This document shows, piece by piece, positions 56,581-64,000 of a stretch of 64,000 nucleotides of DNA. The stretch comes from Stutzerimonas kirkiae (lineage in GTDB: Bacteria; Pseudomonadota; Gammaproteobacteria; Pseudomonadales; Pseudomonadaceae). The stretch lies in NCBI RefSeq assembly GCF_004327335.1, contig NZ_QJUO01000005.1, positions 1 to 64,000 on the forward strand. Reading direction: 5' to 3'. Below the pieces are notes generated by a model that was given only the letters and a program-made list of their open reading frames with translations, searched no databases and was not told where the DNA came from. Position 1 is the stretch's first letter; the number at the start of each line of letters is the position of its first letter. Both the position numbers and the translations under genes were made by a program.

Positions 56581-57954
56581 TCAGGAAACCTGCGGCGATA
56601 CCCGCATCGCACCACGGCGCTGGCCGTGGCTGCGGATGCAGTTGCGCCCGGCGCTCTTGGCGCTGTAGAGCGCCTTGTCGGCGGCCTTGATCACCTCCTC
56701 GGGGGTGAGCCGGACATCGGTACACTCCGCCACGCCCATGCTCATCGTCACCGAAACGCTGCTGGCGCAGGTTCCGGCGCGCATCTGCCGGCCCTGCCGG
56801 TCATCGCCCGGGCGCTGTGCCCGGTTGCGCAACTGGATCGGGTACTGCTCCAGCGCCTGGCGCACTGCCTCGAGATAAGGCAGGCACTGTTCGAGGGTCT
56901 TGCCGGTGAAAACCAGGGTGAACTCCTCGCCACCGTAGCGATAGGCCTTGCCGCCCCCGCCGACCTTGCGCAACTGGCCGGCGACCAGGCGCAACACCTG
57001 GTCGCCGACATCATGGCCATGGCTGTCGTTGAATTTCTTGAAGTGATCGACATCCGCCATGGCGATCACATAATTGCGCCCCAGGCGCTGCAGGCGCTCG
57101 TTCAGCGCACGGCGCCCGGGCAGGCCGGTGAGTTCGTCGCGGAAGGCCATCTGGTAGGCCTCGTGCGCCACCCCGACGATAATCATCAGCATGCTCAGGC
57201 TGGATATCACCTGCAGCGCATTCGGCTGGATAAAGGTATTGGGCAGCATCCAGAACAGCCCGACCAGCCCGACGCATTGCGCGGCATGCAGCGGACGCGG
57301 CACCCGCAGGTACTGTGCCAGCAGCGCCATCCCGGCGATCAGGAACGCGGGGTAGGCCAGTTGCATCAGCGTCATCCAGTCGGCGTACAGGCCCGGCCAG
57401 CGCACCAGCGACAGCCATCGTTCCAGCTCCTGCGGATAACGCCGGGCCAGCGCCATGGCGACGATACCCACGGCGAACAGCACGGCAAAGCGGGCGACCA
57501 GGTCCTGGGCCAGGTGGGTTCGCTCGCGCCACAGCGCGAACAACCCGTAGAGCAACGGCAGCAACAGGCAGCTCAGGTGGAAGACCAGGGCGGCATCGGC
57601 GCGCACGTGGCCCTGTTCGCGAAAATAGTCGAGTTGCTCGTCGAGCACGAAATACAGCAGGTACAGGATCAGCAGCAGGAGCAACTCGCGCTGGCGCCCG
57701 TATACCAGGCAGAAGGCGCCCCCCAGCAGCAGCAACAGGGTCGGCAGGACGTCGAACAGGGAACCGAAGAACGCATTCAGGCCCGACAATGCACAAACCA
57801 GCAAACCACCACCGAGCAATAACAGCGGTGGCAGGAAATGCCAGAAGCTCACAGTGGGCAGACGCGACAAGGTAAGGCTCCCGATCGGCAGAGACGAGAA
57901 GATAGCATTGTGCCTTTTCCGTGCAATCAAAACACAGTGCCGCCGGATCTGCAT
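56581..57954 (-). CDS. Membrane-bound diguanylate cyclase (GGDEF)
   Basis: A 457-residue protein. About eight hydrophobic segments (residues 38-270) form an uncharacterised membrane sensor. A C-terminal GGDEF domain follows with RYGGEEFTLVF near 338 and an intact ADVDHFKKFNDSHGHDVGD motif, so it should make c-di-GMP. An insertion of about 25 residues (QLRNRAQRPGDDRQGRQMRA) splits the domain after the active site. The start at 57954 is not secure; a TTG about 28 codons later, preceded by GGGAG, is also possible. It converges with nirD. Confidence 0.85.
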   Translation of the reverse strand: MQIRRHCVLIARKRHNAIFSSLPIGSLTLSRLPTVSFWHFLPPLLLLGGGLLVCALSGLNAFFGSLFDVLPTLLLLLGGAFCLVYGRQRELLLLLILYLLYFVLDEQLDYFREQGHVRADAALVFHLSCLLLPLLYGLFALWRERTHLAQDLVARFAVLFAVGIVAMALARRYPQELERWLSLVRWPGLYADWMTLMQLAYPAFLIAGMALLAQYLRVPRPLHAAQCVGLVGLFWMLPNTFIQPNALQVISSLSMLMIIVGVAHEAYQMAFRDELTGLPGRRALNERLQRLGRNYVIAMADVDHFKKFNDSHGHDVGDQVLRLVAGQLRKVGGGGKAYRYGGEEFTLVFTGKTLEQCLPYLEAVRQALEQYPIQLRNRAQRPGDDRQGRQMRAGTCASSVSVTMSMGVAECTDVRLTPEEVIKAADKALYSAKSAGRNCIRSHGQRRGAMRVSPQVS

Positions 57955-58029
57955 ACCCTCGGGTGCGCCGTGCGCAGCCGGGATAGCGGCGTCGAAAGCC
58001 TAACAAGCCGAGAACAGCGCCGGTGGCTC

Positions 58030-58080
58030 GGGGCTGGACGAAATGCGGCGTTCCCCTTCTCGTCCAGCCTTCAGCGCCAG
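58030..58080. repeat. Palindromic repeat family 2 (short copy)
   Basis: GGCTGGACGAAA and CTCGTCCAGCCTTCAGCGC form the arms around a short loop, a shortened form of the repeats at 45252 and 60611. Confidence 0.6.
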
Positions 58081-58169
58081 GCCTTTCAACCGGTTTATGC
58101 GACTTGGAGGGAGATTCCTCTGCTGGCAGGGTCAAGCCTATGGCCCGGCTGTGGCGCACTACGACTCCC

Positions 58170-58575
58170 TTCTACCCTTGCGGGCTAACGTATGCACACA
58201 TCTATGTCTTGTCCTGGCGCTCCCGGGCTCGCGAACCTGGCCAGCGAATAGCGAGGCGACTGCGAGAAAAAGCCCGCCTCATCGCTCCCGCGCAGGCCGG
58301 AACCCAGGTGCCACGGTCGCAGGCTCACCCGCTCTTGCTCTTTCAGGCGCCGTCGAAAGTGGCTGTGCGGATGCCAGGTGGCGGGATGGCGGCGAAGAGC
58401 TACAGGGATGTATCCACGCGTGCCCCGTCCCGCCACCTGGCGTTCGCACAGGAACGCCGATCCAGAGGGGCGAAGATGTGTGCATACGGTATGGGCTTGG
58501 CGGAGAGGGAGACATGCAGCCGCGTCTCCCCACTATTCGCTCTGGCAAAGACGTTGAAACGCCTGGGCTGCAGCC
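58170..58575 (+). repeat. Composite MITE-like repeat, divergent partial copy D
   Basis: The core at about 58366-58445 matches the other copies (GTGGCTGTGCGGATGCCAGG, GGCGGCGAAGAGCTACAGGG, CGTGCCCCGTCCCGCCACCT) but lacks the left part of the inner hairpin. The flanks differ and form their own long inverted pair: GGGCTAACGTATGCACACAT at 58181 and ATGTGTGCATACGGTATGGG at 58475. The right flank matches, in inverse, the middle of copy A (TTTCAACGT.TTTGCCAG). No gene lies in this interval. Confidence 0.65.
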
Positions 58576-60381
58576 CTAATAGCCGAGGGAGAAGTGCTCC
58601 TCCTCCAGCGCCAGCAGGTTGTCGGCACCGGACAGCATGGCGGCGACATGGCTGCGGGTGCGCGGCAGGATGCGCTCGTAGTAGAAGCGCGCAGTCTGCA
58701 GCTTGGCCTTGTAGAAACCTTCTTCCGAGGTGCCGGCCGCCAGTTTCCCGGCCGCCAGGCGCGCCATGTCGGCCCAGAAATAGGCCAGGCAGGCATAGCC
58801 GGAATACATCAGGTAGTCCACCGAGGCGGCGCCGACTTCCTCGCGATTCTTCATCGCCGCCATGCCGATCTTCAGGGTGATCTCGCCCCATTCCTTGTTC
58901 AGTTGCGCCAATGGCTCGACGAGGTGTTTGATGGCTTCGTCGCCGGCATTCGCCTGGCAGAACTTGTGCACCACCTTGGTGAAGCCCTTGAGCGCTTCGC
59001 CCTGGGTCATCAGCACCTTGCGCCCGAGCAGGTCCAGCGCCTGCACGCCGGTGGTGCCCTCGTAGAGCATGGAGATACGGCTGTCGCGCACGTTCTGCTC
59101 CATGCCCCACTCGGCGATGAAACCGTGCCCGCCATAGACCTGCACGCCATGGTTGGCCGCCTCGAAACCGACCTCGGTCATGAACGCCTTGGCGATCGGC
59201 GTGAGGAAGGCCAGCATGCCGTCGGCGGCCTTGCGCGCCTCTTCATCCTCGCTGCGCTGGCTGATGTCCACCTGCTTGGCCGCGTAGTAGAGCATCGCCC
59301 GGTTGCCCTCGGCGAAGGCCTTGATGGTCAGCAGCATACGGCGCACGTCCGGATGCACGATGATCGGGTCGGCGGCTTTCTCCGGTGCCTTCGGACCACT
59401 GAGTGCACGCATCTGCAAGCGCTCGCGGGCATAGCGGATCGCCCCCTGGAACGCCACCTCGGCGTGCGCCAGCCCTTGCAGCGCGGTGCCCAGGCGGGCG
59501 GTGTTCATAAAGGTGAACATGCAGTTCAGGCCCTTGTTCGGCGGGCCGATCAGAAAGCCCTTGGCACCGTCGAAGTTCATCACGCAGGTGGCGTTGCCGT
59601 GGATGCCCATCTTGTGCTCCAGCGAGCCGCAGGACACGCCGTTGCGCTCGCCGATGCCACCGGCCGCGTCGGGCAGGAATTTCGGCACGATGAACAGCGA
59701 GATGCCCTTGGTGCCTTGCGGCGCATCCGGCAGGCGCGCCAGCACGATATGCACGATATTGTCGGCCAGGTCGTGCTCGCCAGCGGAAATGAAGATCTTG
59801 CTGCCGCTGATGCTGTAGCTGCCATCGGCCTGGGGTTCGGCCCTGGTGCGCAGCAGGCCGAGGTCGGTGCCGCAGTGCGCCTCGGTCAGGCACATGGTGC
59901 CGGTCCACTCGCCGGAGACCAGTTTGCTCAGGTAGGTGGCCTGCTGCTCCGGCGTGCCGTGGGCATGCAGGGTGTTCATCGCGCCATGGGACAGGCCCGG
60001 GTACATGCCCCAGGACCAGTTGGCGCCGCCGATCATCTCGCTGATGGCGATCCCCAGGGATTCCGGCAGGCCCTGCCCGCCATGCTCGACATCGTGCGCC
60101 AGGCTTGGCCAGCCGCCTTCGACGAACTGCTGGTAGGCTTCCTTGAAACCGCTCGGGGTCGTCACGCCGGACTCGCTCCAGTTGCAACCCTCGGTATCGC
60201 CGACCCGGTTCAGCGGGCCGATCACCTGCTCACAGAACTTCGCACCCTCTTCGAGGATCGCATCGACCATGTCCGAGGTCGCTTCCTCGCAACCGGGCAG
60301 ACTCTGGTAATGCGCGTCATAGCCAAGCAGTTCATCACGGACGAAGCGGATATCGCGCAAGGGGGCCTTGTAGTCTGGCAT
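58576..60381 (-). CDS. Acyl-CoA dehydrogenase (FadE1/FadE2-type, about 600 residues)
   Basis: A 601-residue acyl-CoA dehydrogenase, clearly paralogous to the gene at 46379 (shared [58 protein letters not shown]). Both belong to the long type with an extra C-terminal helical domain; substrates may be medium- or long-chain acyl-CoA. GAGG is seven bases before the ATG at 60381. It is monocistronic. Between it and the FAD-hydroxylase gene there are 483 bases, holding a palindromic repeat and presumably promoters. Confidence 0.9.
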   Translation of the reverse strand: MPDYKAPLRDIRFVRDELLGYDAHYQSLPGCEEATSDMVDAILEEGAKFCEQVIGPLNRVGDTEGCNWSESGVTTPSGFKEAYQQFVEGGWPSLAHDVEHGGQGLPESLGIAISEMIGGANWSWGMYPGLSHGAMNTLHAHGTPEQQATYLSKLVSGEWTGTMCLTEAHCGTDLGLLRTRAEPQADGSYSISGSKIFISAGEHDLADNIVHIVLARLPDAPQGTKGISLFIVPKFLPDAAGGIGERNGVSCGSLEHKMGIHGNATCVMNFDGAKGFLIGPPNKGLNCMFTFMNTARLGTALQGLAHAEVAFQGAIRYARERLQMRALSGPKAPEKAADPIIVHPDVRRMLLTIKAFAEGNRAMLYYAAKQVDISQRSEDEEARKAADGMLAFLTPIAKAFMTEVGFEAANHGVQVYGGHGFIAEWGMEQNVRDSRISMLYEGTTGVQALDLLGRKVLMTQGEALKGFTKVVHKFCQANAGDEAIKHLVEPLAQLNKEWGEITLKIGMAAMKNREEVGAASVDYLMYSGYACLAYFWADMARLAAGKLAAGTSEEGFYKAKLQTARFYYERILPRTRSHVAAMLSGADNLLALEEEHFSLGY

Positions 60382-60610
60382 AGCGTAAACCTCGGTGAGT
60401 TCCTGGTTCAGGTGACAGGTGGGCCGGTCACATTCTTGTAAGAAGCTGTCTGCGATCCGAGGGCCAGTATGGCACCCGGTTCAGCCGTCGCTGTATCCAC
60501 CCATGGCATGGGCGATCACAACCGGCATCAAACAGTTGTTTGAAACTTACGTTTGGGCCTGGCCGATGTCAAGTTACCGCCCGGATAAATACTTACTCGC
60601 CGCCCCGATA

Positions 60611-60712
60611 AAGAGTCGAAAAGAGTGCTGGAAAGCCGGAGGCTGGACGAAAGAGCGGGACGCTCGGTGTTTTTCGTCCAGCGCTCCAGCCTCCAGCGCC
60701 TTTATCGAAACG
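60611..60712. repeat. Palindromic repeat family 2 (largest copy)
   Basis: GTGCTGGA...GGCTGGACGAAA pairs with TTTCGTCCAGC...CCTCCAGCGC across a loop containing GGGACGCTCGGTG. The structure is the same as at 45252 but with extra bases in the stem. The rest of 60382-60864 shows no gene. Confidence 0.7.
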
Positions 60713-60864
60713 CCCCGCCATGCCCCGAATAGCCTGGCTGCGACCCCAGCGCCTTTGCCTGAACGATATCGGGCACACTATGATCCCGCGCAATGTCACC
60801 CGGGCGCACAGTGCCTACACTGCGGCGCCACAACCGTTTCCCGATGCCAGAGGAGTCGCAGCGC

Positions 60865-62043
60865 ATGAACGTGGATATCGCCATCATCGGTGCCGGACCG
60901 GCCGGCCTGTGCCTCGCTCGCGCGCTGTCCGGGCAGGGCCTGGATATCGTGCTGGTCGAGCGCCAGAGCGAGGAAAGCCTCGCCGCCCCGGCATTCGACG
61001 GTCGCGAGATCGCCCTCAGCCATGCCTCGCACCATGAATTGCGGCGCCTCGGCCTGTGGCAGCGCTTCGAACAGGATGACATCGCCATCCTGCGCGACGC
61101 CCAGGTACACAACGGCCCTTCGCTGTTCGCCCTGCGCATAGAAGCCAGCCAGGCCGGCAGCGAGCGCCTCGGCCACCTGCTGCCGAACCAGGCGATCCGC
61201 CGCGCGGCCTACGCGGTCGCCAGCGAATGCGCCGACGTACGCATCCTCTCCGACAGCGCCCTGGTCGGCCTGAGGCGGGATGAGCGTGGCGTCGACCTGG
61301 AACTGGCGGATGGCCGCAAACTGCGCACGCGCCTGCTGGTGGCCGCGGACAGCCGTTTCTCGGAAACCCGGCGCATGCTGGGTATCGGCGCACGCATGAA
61401 AGACTTCGGCAAGAGCATGCTGGTCTGCCGCATGAGCCATGAAAAGCCCCACGAGCAGGTTGCCTGGGAATGGTTCGGCTACGGCCAGACACTTGCCCTG
61501 CTGCCGCTCAACGGCAACCAGTCGTCCACCGTGCTGACCCTGCCGCAGAACGAAATCGCCCGCCTGCAGGAAATGGACGAAAGGGCTTTCGCCGACGAAA
61601 TGCAACGCCGTATCGGCCAGCGCCTGGGCAATATGCAACTGGTCAGCAGCCGCCATGCCTACCCCCTGGTGGGGGTGTTCGCCGACCGCCTGGCCGGCAC
61701 CCGCGCCGCCCTGGTCGGCGACGCCGCGGTCGGCATGCACCCGGTCACCGCCCACGGTTTCAATTTCGGCCTGCAGAGCCAGCGGCGCCTGGCGGATACC
61801 ATTATCCAGGCCCGCCGGCAGGGCCACGATATCGGCGCGGATGCCGTCCTGCAGCGTTACGCCCGGGCCCAGCGCCTGGCCAGTTGGCCGCTCTACCAGG
61901 CCACCAACCTGCTGGTCGACCTGTATACCAACGACCGCGCCCCGGTGAAACTACTGCGCAATGCCGGGCTGCGCCTGGCCCAGGGCATGCGGCCATTGCG
62001 CTGGGCGATCGCCCGCCACCTGACGCAACCCGAGCATGTCTGA
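60865..62043 (+). CDS. UbiH/UbiF-family FAD-dependent hydroxylase, possibly UbiM
   Basis: A 392-residue flavoprotein monooxygenase. The N-terminal FAD motif IAIIGAGPAGLCLARALSG lies at 4-22, and VAADSRFSETRRMLGI near 180. The second FAD motif ALVGDAAVGMHPVTAHGFNF lies near 285. The latter differs from the GNAAQTLHPIAGQGFNLGLR form of UbiH/UbiI/UbiF and looks closer to the UbiM branch, which hydroxylates ubiquinone precursors in several bacteria; that assignment is tentative. AGAGGAG is upstream of the ATG at 60865. No other ubiquinone gene is nearby. Confidence 0.72.
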   Translation: MNVDIAIIGAGPAGLCLARALSGQGLDIVLVERQSEESLAAPAFDGREIALSHASHHELRRLGLWQRFEQDDIAILRDAQVHNGPSLFALRIEASQAGSERLGHLLPNQAIRRAAYAVASECADVRILSDSALVGLRRDERGVDLELADGRKLRTRLLVAADSRFSETRRMLGIGARMKDFGKSMLVCRMSHEKPHEQVAWEWFGYGQTLALLPLNGNQSSTVLTLPQNEIARLQEMDERAFADEMQRRIGQRLGNMQLVSSRHAYPLVGVFADRLAGTRAALVGDAAVGMHPVTAHGFNFGLQSQRRLADTIIQARRQGHDIGADAVLQRYARAQRLASWPLYQATNLLVDLYTNDRAPVKLLRNAGLRLAQGMRPLRWAIARHLTQPEHV

Positions 62044-62149
62044 GCGCCAGGGTCTTTCGCCGTTCGACCAGAAGCGCACACGGGCTCTTGCACGGAGCCC
62101 ACGATGCCCATAGGCTCGGGCTTTTCAGCGCTGAAGAAGACAGACCGCC

Positions 62150-62623
62150 ATGAATGCCATCATCGAACAACTGGCCAGCCAGCTCGACATCCAGCCGCAG
62201 CAGGCTGAAAGCGCCGCGGGAAGCATCTTCAAACTGGTACGGGAACAGGCCCCCAGCGGGGACTTCCAGCAATTGCTCGCAGCCCTGCCACAGGTTGGCG
62301 AGTGGATCGCCAGGGCCGGTAATGTCGAGGCCGCACCATCCGCCAGCGGTGGCCTGTTCGGTTCCGTGGGCGGCCTGCTCGGTGGCCTGGCCGGTGACAC
62401 CGCGCAAGGCGGCATCGCCGGCGCCCTGGGCGAGCTGGCACGCACCGGCCTGAATGCCGACACCCTGGGCCGCTTCGTGCCTGCGCTGCTGGAACAGTTG
62501 CGCCAGCATATCGACCCGGCCCTGCTGGAGAAGCTGCTGCAGGCCGTACCGGCCCTGTCGCAACTGTCCGGCAACGGTTCCGCCGCAGGTCTCGGCGGCC
62601 TGCTGGGCGGGCTGCTCAAGTAG
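62150..62623 (+). CDS. DUF2780-family protein
   Basis: A 157-residue protein of the DUF2780 family. N-terminal and C-terminal helical parts (IIEQLASQLDIQPQQAESAA and FVPALLEQLRQHIDPALLEK) flank a central glycine-rich stretch (SGGLFGSVGGLLGGLAGDTA). A C-terminal GLGGLLGGLLK ends the protein. No signal peptide is seen; function is unknown. It follows the hydroxylase after 106 bases. Confidence 0.75.
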   Translation: MNAIIEQLASQLDIQPQQAESAAGSIFKLVREQAPSGDFQQLLAALPQVGEWIARAGNVEAAPSASGGLFGSVGGLLGGLAGDTAQGGIAGALGELARTGLNADTLGRFVPALLEQLRQHIDPALLEKLLQAVPALSQLSGNGSAAGLGGLLGGLLK

Positions 62624-62640
62624 CCCACGGCCAGGAGCGG

Positions 62641-62770
62641 CCTGAAGCCGTCGCAGGGTGCGCCGTGTGCGCCGGCAAGCGCTGCGCCATCGCCGGGAGA
62701 AGCTGGACGAAAAACACGGGCTGCCCGGTTCTTTCGTTCGGCCTCCAGCGCTCTTTTCGACGCTTCGCGA
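62641..62770. repeat. Compound palindromes between DUF2780 gene and dxs
   Basis: A GGTGCGC-type unit (GCAGGGTGCGCCGTGTGCGC) at about 62654 is followed at about 62698-62766 by a family 2 unit (AGCTGGACGAAAAACACGGG, then CTTTCGTTCGGCCTCCAGCG). Apart from this the interval 62624-62871 holds only the dxs leader region. Confidence 0.6.
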
Positions 62771-62871
62771 CACATGGCGCGCTCGCCCCGTTCTGCGACC
62801 ACCTGCGCTTAGAGCTTGTTTACGCTTTAAGGTAAACTGCCGCTCTTTTTTCCAATAAAACGATTCGCCTG

Positions 62872-64000
62872 ATGCCCAAGACGTTCCATGAGATCCCTCG
62901 GGTCCGCCCGGATACTCCCGTGCTCGATCGCGCGGTCATGCCCGAACAACTGCGCCTGCTGGGCGAGGCCGATCTGCAAAGCCTGGCCGATGAGTTGCGC
63001 CAGGAGCTGTTGTTCGCCGTCGGGCAGACCGGTGGGCATTTCGGCGCAGGGCTCGGCGTCATCGAACTGACCATAGCCCTGCACTACGTCTTCGATACCC
63101 CGGACGACCGCCTGGTCTGGGATGTCGGCCACCAGGCCTATCCACACAAGATTCTCACCGGCCGCCGTGAGCGCATGGCCAGCCTGCGCCAGAAGGATGG
63201 CCTGGCCGCCTTCCCGCGGCGTAGCGAAAGCGAGTACGACACCTTCGGCGTCGGCCACTCCAGCACCAGCATCGGCGCGGCGCTGGGCATGGCCATCGCC
63301 AATCGCCTGCAAGGCAACCGGCGCAAGTCGGTGGCGGTGATCGGCGACGGCGCCCTGACCGCCGGCATGGCCTTCGAAGCGCTCAATCATGCGCCGGAAG
63401 TGAACGCCGACATGCTGGTGGTGCTCAACGACAATGACATGTCGATCTCGCACAACGTCGGCGGCATGTCCAACTACCTGGCGCGCATCCTCTCCAGCCG
63501 CACCTACAGCAGCATGCGCGAAGGCAGCAAGAAGGTGCTGTCGCGCCTGCCCGGCGCCTGGGAAATCGCCCGCCGCACCGAGGAATACGCCAAGGGCATG
63601 CTGGTACCCGGCACGCTGTTCGAGGAACTCGGCTGGAACTATATCGGCCCCATCGACGGCCATGACCTGCCGACCCTGATCGCCACCCTGCGCAATATGC
63701 GCGATTTGTCCGGCCCGCAGTTCCTGCATGTGGTGACCAAGAAGGGCAAGGGCTTCGCGCCCGCCGAGGCCGATCCCATCACCTGGCACGCGATCAGCAA
63801 GCTGGAGCCGCTGGACGCGCCGAAGATCGCCCAGGCGCCTGCCGGCCCACGCTACTCCAACATATTCGGCCAGTGGCTGTGCGACATGGCCGAGGCCGAC
63901 CCGCGCCTGGCCGGCATCACCCCGGCGATGAAGGAAGGCTCCGACCTGGTGGCCTTCAGCGAGCGCTTTCCGGAACGCTATTTCGATGTCGCCATCGCCG
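62872..64000 (+). CDS. dxs: 1-deoxy-D-xylulose-5-phosphate synthase, 5' part (cut by window edge)
   Basis: The first 376 codons of Dxs, which condenses pyruvate and glyceraldehyde-3-phosphate in the MEP isoprenoid pathway using thiamine diphosphate. Visible motifs include [20 protein letters not shown] with a catalytic His near 50. [15 protein letters not shown] near 84 and [20 protein letters not shown] (ThDP motif GDG near 162) follow, with [15 protein letters not shown] after them. The reading frame is open to the window end, about 60 percent of the usual 630 residues. The ATG at 62872 gives the normal N-terminus. Confidence 0.96.
   Translation, partial: MPKTFHEIPRVRPDTPVLDRAVMPEQLRLLGEADLQSLADELRQELLFAVGQTGGHFGAGLGVIELTIALHYVFDTPDDRLVWDVGHQAYPHKILTGRRERMASLRQKDGLAAFPRRSESEYDTFGVGHSSTSIGAALGMAIANRLQGNRRKSVAVIGDGALTAGMAFEALNHAPEVNADMLVVLNDNDMSISHNVGGMSNYLARILSSRTYSSMREGSKKVLSRLPGAWEIARRTEEYAKGMLVPGTLFEELGWNYIGPIDGHDLPTLIATLRNMRDLSGPQFLHVVTKKGKGFAPAEADPITWHAISKLEPLDAPKIAQAPAGPRYSNIFGQWLCDMAEADPRLAGITPAMKEGSDLVAFSERFPERYFDVAIA

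Noticed and set aside
60419-60868. A 149-codon plus-strand frame between the dehydrogenase and hydroxylase genes
   Set aside because: It runs through the family 2 palindrome and shows no protein-like composition or motif.

Overview
The window is high-GC DNA from a gammaproteobacterium of the Pseudomonas lineage. This is inferred from codon use, from genes in pairings typical of pseudomonads (fprA/finR divergent, sodB next to bifA, argP/argO divergent) and from abundant REP-like palindromes between genes. No tRNA, rRNA, CRISPR array or prophage was seen. The only classical mobile element is the end of an IS3-family insertion sequence at the left edge (1-127).

Layout. 270-8882 (-) is a 2870-residue cyclic beta-1,2-glucan synthetase (NdvB type). 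9174-9572 (-) is a small Sel1-repeat protein. 9960-13086 (+) is the envelope lipid-transport operon ydbH-ynbE-ydbL, followed by an isochorismatase-fold hydrolase and a YbdG-like mechanosensitive channel. 15197-18200 (-) holds the SOS helicase gene dinG, with a LexA box just upstream, and an OmpA-family lipoprotein. 18402-25014 holds a YchJ protein, the fprA/finR pair, a LuxR-type response regulator, an EamA permease, a DTW-domain tRNA-modification enzyme and a QsrVF-like secreted protein. 25119-31443 holds a distant phosphoketolase-like enzyme, a beta-CASP metallo-hydrolase, a LOG-family protein and a second EamA permease. 31552-45182 holds purL, argP/argO, sodB, bifA, plsB, a LysE exporter and an AraC regulator. 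45372-48154 holds msrA and an acyl-CoA dehydrogenase.

The most coherent system is a nitrite-assimilation locus at 48298-56528. Its order is FNT-type nitrite transporter, PP2C phosphatase-Ser/Thr kinase fusion, cobA (siroheme supply), a NasR-like nitrate/nitrite-sensing antiterminator, then nirB and nirD. Two transcription units, one before the transporter and one before nirB, each start with a sigma-54 (GG-N10-GC) promoter. Each then has a leader RNA carrying a hairpin with an AAUGGC hexaloop whose 3' strand lies inside a strong intrinsic terminator. That is the design expected for NasR/ANTAR antitermination on top of NtrC control. The regulator sits between the two leaders and is probably transcribed from the first. 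No nitrate reductase gene is present in the window.

The rest (56581-64000) holds a membrane diguanylate cyclase, a second acyl-CoA dehydrogenase, a UbiH-family FAD hydroxylase, a DUF2780 protein and the 5' part of dxs.

Several families of repeats occupy the gene borders. The most striking is a 437-473 bp composite element with about 18-bp terminal inverted repeats and a nested cruciform core. It has three near-complete copies (18948, 23998, 37310) and two partial ones (13688, 58170), and looks like a non-autonomous, MITE-like element. A second palindromic family occurs four times (45252, 58030, 60611, 62698).
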